Assembly: GCA_022793975.1 (NCBI GenBank)
Contig: JAAWDW010000001.1
Coordinates: 1 to 9,886, forward strand
Direction: 5' to 3'
Source of the DNA: Bacillota bacterium
GTDB lineage: Bacteria; Bacillota; Clostridia; Peptostreptococcales; Anaerovoracaceae
DNA length: 9,886 bases
Below the pieces are notes generated by a model. The model saw only the letters and a program-made list of their open reading frames with translations, had not been told where the DNA came from and did not search any database. How positions within the stretch are numbered: position 1 is the stretch's first letter; every line of letters starts with the position of its first letter. Below, piece by piece: positions 6,819 to 9,886 of this stretch. The position numbers were made by a program, and so were the translations under genes.

Positions 6819-7385
6819 ATGTCAGGGAATATAAAAAGACAAAGTGTTTACAATGCTAAAATGATAGGCAGTATTCAATTATTTATAGGCATAGTGATTA
6901 CTGCAGTTTTCGGTATAGTTTTGATAAAATTTCTTGGAATACCTTATGAAGAACAAACTTCGGCTTTAATAGTAATTAAGTTAATTTGCATAGGAATTAT
7001 GATAATAGGAATCATAATTCTTACTGCAGGCTACAGAAAACATAAACTGGTAAAAAAGTTTGATCTATATTCAAAAATACTCGGTTCGGATCCGAATAAA
7101 TATTTAAGTGTGCTTGCTATATCGGCTAAAGAACCTTTAGAAGTGACAAAAAAGAATGTGAGTAAAATGATACAACTTGGGTTTTTTCCAGGGATGTACA
7201 TAGAAGATGCAAAAAACAGACTTATTTATCAAGGTATTAATCAAAACGCAGTATCTGCGGCTCAGAAAGCGGCAATAGGAAATTATGCAGAAGTTAAGTG
7301 CAACGGCTGCGGTGCGGTAGGTATGGTACTTAAGGGCACCACAGGCACATGCAAATACTGCGGCTCACCGCTTTCGACCGATTGA
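6819..7385 (+). CDS. Two-helix membrane protein with C-terminal zinc ribbon, paralogue 1
   Basis: A 188-residue protein with two membrane helices (about 16-38 and 48-70), then a charged cytosolic part. A small helical domain runs from about 82 to 136 (DLYSKILGSDPNKYLSVLA, then VTKKNVSKMIQLGFFPGMYI). Its helix, turn and terminal beta-strand pattern resembles winged-helix/PCI-like modules found in other Clostridia zinc-ribbon membrane proteins. The C-terminus is a single zinc ribbon, Cys161/164 and Cys178/181, ending CGSPL. The start is set by GGGAG at 6806-6810, eight bases from the ATG. It follows the SPFH gene by 42 bases and precedes a clear paralogue. The family has no firm functional name that I know. 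The ribbon shared with the SPFH protein suggests they work together at the cytosolic membrane face. Confidence 0.85.
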   Translation: MSGNIKRQSVYNAKMIGSIQLFIGIVITAVFGIVLIKFLGIPYEEQTSALIVIKLICIGIMIIGIIILTAGYRKHKLVKKFDLYSKILGSDPNKYLSVLAISAKEPLEVTKKNVSKMIQLGFFPGMYIEDAKNRLIYQGINQNAVSAAQKAAIGNYAEVKCNGCGAVGMVLKGTTGTCKYCGSPLSTD

Positions 7386-7417
7386 ATTATAATATAAAAT
7401 ACCGGGAGGTTATTAAC

Positions 7418-8017
7418 ATGACAGAAAGTTTCAATACGCCGCCGGAAGTCGGCAGATTGAAAGTAAAAGCCAATATAGAACTGGTGGCAGGCATTGTGCT
7501 TGCTGCAGCAGGATTTATTTCTCTTATGAAATTGATTATAGATTTTTTCGTTTATATAGAGTGGTATGTAAACTGGGGATTTCCTGAGCTTGTAGGTAAA
7601 ATGCTGCTGTTCCTTGCCCTGATTGTATTAGGTGCGGTTTTAATTATACTTGGTATAAGAAACAATATCTTTGTTAAAAAATATTACGAATATGCAAAAT
7701 TTATTGAAACGGACCCCAACAGATATATAAGTATGCTTGCTGTTTCTGTACGTGAATCTGTTCAAACTACACGCAAAGATATAATAAAAATGATTGAGAT
7801 AGGATTTTTTCCGCAAATGCAGCTTGATGCATCGGGTATGAAACTTATTTGTTACGGAATGAATGTAAACGGTGCGGAAATAAAGAGTGTGCAAGATGAG
7901 CTTATTGAAGTAAAATGCGGAAGCTGCGGCGCAGTCAGCAAAGTGCCGAAAGAATATAACGGTTTATGCGAGTACTGCGGTTCGCCGCTCTTGAAAAATG
8001 AAACAGAAGATGCCTAA
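7418..8017 (+). CDS. Two-helix membrane protein with C-terminal zinc ribbon, paralogue 2
   Basis: A 199-residue paralogue of the preceding gene, with the same order: a short soluble N-terminus, two membrane helices (about 20-45 and 60-82), a helical cytosolic module (FIETDPNRYISMLAVSVRE, then TRKDIIKMIEIGFFP, about 95-132) and a C-terminal zinc ribbon at Cys167/170 and Cys184/187 (CGSPLL). Identity is highest in the DPN-YIS and KMI-GFFP segments and in the ribbon, and low in the membrane helices. The frame is open back to 7349, but I use the ATG at 7418 because GGGAGGT (7403-7409) sits eight bases upstream and alignment to the paralogue starts just after it. The last codons also form the left arm of the terminator. 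Function unknown; probably a subunit of the same assembly as its neighbours. Confidence 0.87.
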   Translation: MTESFNTPPEVGRLKVKANIELVAGIVLAAAGFISLMKLIIDFFVYIEWYVNWGFPELVGKMLLFLALIVLGAVLIILGIRNNIFVKKYYEYAKFIETDPNRYISMLAVSVRESVQTTRKDIIKMIEIGFFPQMQLDASGMKLICYGMNVNGAEIKSVQDELIEVKCGSCGAVSKVPKEYNGLCEYCGSPLLKNETEDA

Positions 8018-8033
8018 AACAAGGCATCTTTTT
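8007..8033 (+). terminator. Terminator hairpin overlapping the end of the coding sequence
   Basis: AAGATGCC (8007-8014) pairs perfectly with GGCATCTT (8023-8030), followed by a run of five T (8029-8033). The left arm is made of the last codons of the zinc-ribbon paralogue, and its TAA stop (8015-8017) is in the eight-base loop. A ribosome stopping there would cover the hairpin, so termination may be incomplete while the gene is translated. Confidence 0.8.
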
Positions 8034-8069
8034 AATGAAAAAAGCGTCAATAAAAGCGGGTGAAAACTT

Positions 8070-8594
8070 ATGAAAAAAACTGAAAGATATTATGTTATAG
8101 GATATATAGGCACAGATCGCCGCAAAGTAGGAGAAAAGCTTGCACGTGAGCTTGGATGCGGTGTTTTGTTTCTTGATGATGAAATAGAAAGGCTTGACGG
8201 CAGAAGCATAAAGAGAATGTGTATGATAAACGGAGAGCACGCTTATAGAAATAAGGAATTTGAAGTGCTTTCGAAACTGGATGACAGCAGTTATGATCTT
8301 GGATGTGCAAGAAATGAGATTTATGCGGACAAGCTTGTTATTGTATGCGGCGACGGAGCAGTGCTCGATGAAATGTCGCTTGATATCATTAAAAGAGGCA
8401 AGGTGATTTTTGTTGAAGAGGATATAGATATACTTTGGAATAAAGCAAAAAACGATGATTCTGTACCATATGCATTTATGTATGGAGAAGACGATGCAAA
8501 AAGAGAAAAACTCTTCCGCGAAATGTATGCCATAAGAATGCCGCTTTATAGACAGGCAGCGGAAACTCATGAGAAAGGAGCGCGGAATAAATGA
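8070..8594 (+). CDS. Shikimate kinase-like protein with degenerate P-loop (probable pseudoenzyme)
   Basis: The 174-residue product follows the shikimate kinase fold from end to end: GYIGTDRRKVGEKLAREL (11-28), LDDEIERLDGRSI (35-47), GEHAYRNKEFEVL (55-67), VCGDGAVLDE (92-101), KVIFVEED (111-118) and RMPLYRQAAE (156-165). Key positions are altered. The Walker A loop reads GTDRRK in place of GSGKST, so the catalytic lysine is Arg17 and the Mg-binding Ser/Thr is Arg18. The first Asp of the DxD pair is Phe34, the GGG motif is GDG (94-96), and the lid arginine is Val132. Shikimate-contacting equivalents Asp36, Arg60 and Arg156 remain. ATP-dependent kinase activity is therefore unlikely, while ligand binding may persist. 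The ribosome site is modest (GGGTGA, 8058-8063). The gene overlaps the ABC exporter start by four bases. A regulatory or binding role is inference. Confidence 0.82.
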   Translation: MKKTERYYVIGYIGTDRRKVGEKLARELGCGVLFLDDEIERLDGRSIKRMCMINGEHAYRNKEFEVLSKLDDSSYDLGCARNEIYADKLVIVCGDGAVLDEMSLDIIKRGKVIFVEEDIDILWNKAKNDDSVPYAFMYGEDDAKREKLFREMYAIRMPLYRQAAETHEKGARNK

Positions 8595-9886
8595 ATAAAA
8601 AAGATTATTCAAAACATCCTTTTTTGCTGTTTTTTTCATATTTTAGACCACACAAAGCGCTGTTTGCCGCAGATATGTTCTGTGCTGTAGCAGTGGCGGC
8701 GATAGATCTTGTATTTCCGTATGTATCGAAAAAAAGTATGGAACTTTATCTGCCGAATCATCTTTTTAAGACATTCTTTATAGTTATGGGAATAATAATA
8801 GCGGCGTATATTTTAAGGTCGGTTTTTTATTACATAATAACGGTATTCGGGCATAAAATGGGAGTACTCGTGGAAGCGGATATGCGTGAAGAAGTGTTTA
8901 GTCATATGCAGGATTTGAGTTTTAGTTTTTATGATAATCACCGTACCGGTGTGCTCATGAGCAGGATTACAACGGATCTTTTTGATATTACTGAGCTGGC
9001 ACACCATGGTCCTGAAAATGTGGTAATTTCTGTGCTCACGCTTGTCGGTTCACTTTCCGTGTTGATGACGGTAAACTGGAAACTGGCGCTTGTTCTTGCC
9101 GTAGTTATTCCGATATTTATACTTTTTACACAGAGACAGCGGGCTAATATGCTCAAAGCCAATCTTGAAGTCAAGAAAAAAACAGCCGAAATAAATGCAG
9201 CGATAGAAAGCAGTATAAGTGGTATTCGCACGGCTAAAGCCTTTGTAAACGAGCAGACAGAAGAAGATAAATTTAAAAAAAGCAATAATATGTTTAAAAC
9301 CGCGAAAACAGATTATTACAAAGCAATGGGCGTATTTCACGGCGGTATGGAATTTACGATGGGCATTATGCAGGTAATTGTAATTGCTTTTGGCGGATAC
9401 TTGATTATGCGCGGTGAAATGGGATATATTGAACTGATAACTTTTTCCCTCTATGTATCGACGTTCCTTTCGGCAATAAGAACACTGGCAGTGTTTATGG
9501 AGATGTTTATGCAGGGCAGCGCCGGCTTCAGCAGATTTCTTGAGATTATGAGAACGGAGCCGTCTATAAAAGATGCGCCGGATGCAGTTGATGCGGGAGA
9601 TCTGCGTGGAGAAATAAGATATGACAATGTATCGTTTAATTACGATGACGGTACCTGCGTGCTCAGTGATATAAATCTTACGATAAAGGCCGGTGAAAAT
9701 TTTGCCCTTGTTGGTCCGTCCGGCGGCGGCAAAACAACTATGTGCCACCTGCTTCCTCGGTTTTACGATGTTACAGAAGGCTCAATAACAATAGACGGTA
9801 CAGATATAAGAAATTATACGCAGGACAGCCTGCGCCGCAATATAGGTATTATACAGCAGGATGTATTTATCTTTGCGGGGACTATA
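8591..9886 (+). CDS. ABC exporter, fused membrane and ATP-binding domains, 3' truncated
   Basis: The frame is open from the ATG at 8591 to the window end (432 residues visible), so the C-terminal part of the ATPase lies outside. Residues 11-310 are a type IV (ABC-B) exporter membrane domain with about six helices and the typical first-loop sequence FSFYDNHRTGVLMSRITTDL (111-130) and the second-half ISGIRTAKAFVNE (209-221). The nucleotide-binding domain starts near 338 with an A-loop-like Tyr351 region, Walker A GPSGGGKTT (375-383) and the Q-loop IIQQDVFIFAGTI (420-432). The signature motif and Walker B are beyond the edge. Such half-transporters dimerise, here or with a second half encoded downstream, and export lipids, peptides or drugs. 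AAAGGAG (8574-8580) and a four-base ATGA overlap with the upstream gene indicate coupled translation. The substrate is unknown. Confidence 0.93.
   Translation, partial: MNKKDYSKHPFLLFFSYFRPHKALFAADMFCAVAVAAIDLVFPYVSKKSMELYLPNHLFKTFFIVMGIIIAAYILRSVFYYIITVFGHKMGVLVEADMREEVFSHMQDLSFSFYDNHRTGVLMSRITTDLFDITELAHHGPENVVISVLTLVGSLSVLMTVNWKLALVLAVVIPIFILFTQRQRANMLKANLEVKKKTAEINAAIESSISGIRTAKAFVNEQTEEDKFKKSNNMFKTAKTDYYKAMGVFHGGMEFTMGIMQVIVIAFGGYLIMRGEMGYIELITFSLYVSTFLSAIRTLAVFMEMFMQGSAGFSRFLEIMRTEPSIKDAPDAVDAGDLRGEIRYDNVSFNYDDGTCVLSDINLTIKAGENFALVGPSGGGKTTMCHLLPRFYDVTEGSITIDGTDIRNYTQDSLRRNIGIIQQDVFIFAGTI

Noticed and set aside
7935..8639. Minus-strand frame of 234 codons across the pseudokinase gene
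   Set aside because: The translation is rich in Phe, Tyr, Ser and His with no domain, and it spans a terminator and the conserved shikimate-kinase-fold gene on the plus strand.
9050..9748. Minus-strand frame of 232 codons inside the ABC exporter
   Set aside because: It is antisense to conserved exporter sequence including Walker A, and its translation has a random, Cys/Tyr/His-rich composition.

Overview
The window looks like chromosomal DNA of a low-to-mid GC anaerobic Bacillota, most likely a Clostridia member. The signs are AT-rich third positions, frequent ATA and AGA codons, strong GGAGG-type ribosome sites, textbook sigma-A promoters with 17-bp spacers, and U-tract hairpin terminators. 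I see no tRNA, rRNA, CRISPR array, insertion sequence or phage gene. Taxonomic placement is inference from style only.

Left block (1-2760, plus strand): the 3' part of an M20D-type amidohydrolase/peptidase (its N-terminus lies outside the window), a YfcC/DcuC-type multispanning carrier, and an almost abutting 79-residue membrane protein. This reads as an uptake-plus-hydrolysis unit for a peptide-like or acylated amino acid substrate. It ends in a bidirectional hairpin terminator shared with the converging gene on the other strand.

Middle block (2770-4964): a minus-strand 1-acyl-glycerol-3-phosphate acyltransferase (PlsC family) is divergent from a PAP2-family phosphatase followed by a flavodoxin. 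The 138 bp between the two start codons hold two back-to-back consensus promoters and two short palindromes, so the pair may be co-regulated in phospholipid metabolism. A hairpin terminator closes the plus-strand unit.

Right-middle block (4976-8033): a well-formed promoter starts a four-gene unit that ends in a terminator whose left arm lies inside the last codons. The genes encode a four-helix membrane protein, an SPFH-domain protein with five tandem C-terminal zinc ribbons (YdjI-like), and two tandem paralogues that each have two membrane helices, a small helical (possibly winged-helix-like) cytosolic domain and one C-terminal zinc ribbon. The shared zinc-ribbon architecture suggests a membrane-associated assembly. 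This is the most system-like and least described part of the window.

Right end (8070-9886): a shikimate-kinase-fold protein that has lost its Walker A lysine and other catalytic residues (a probable pseudoenzyme) overlaps by four bases the start of an ABC exporter (fused membrane and ATPase domains), which runs off the end of the window with an open reading frame.
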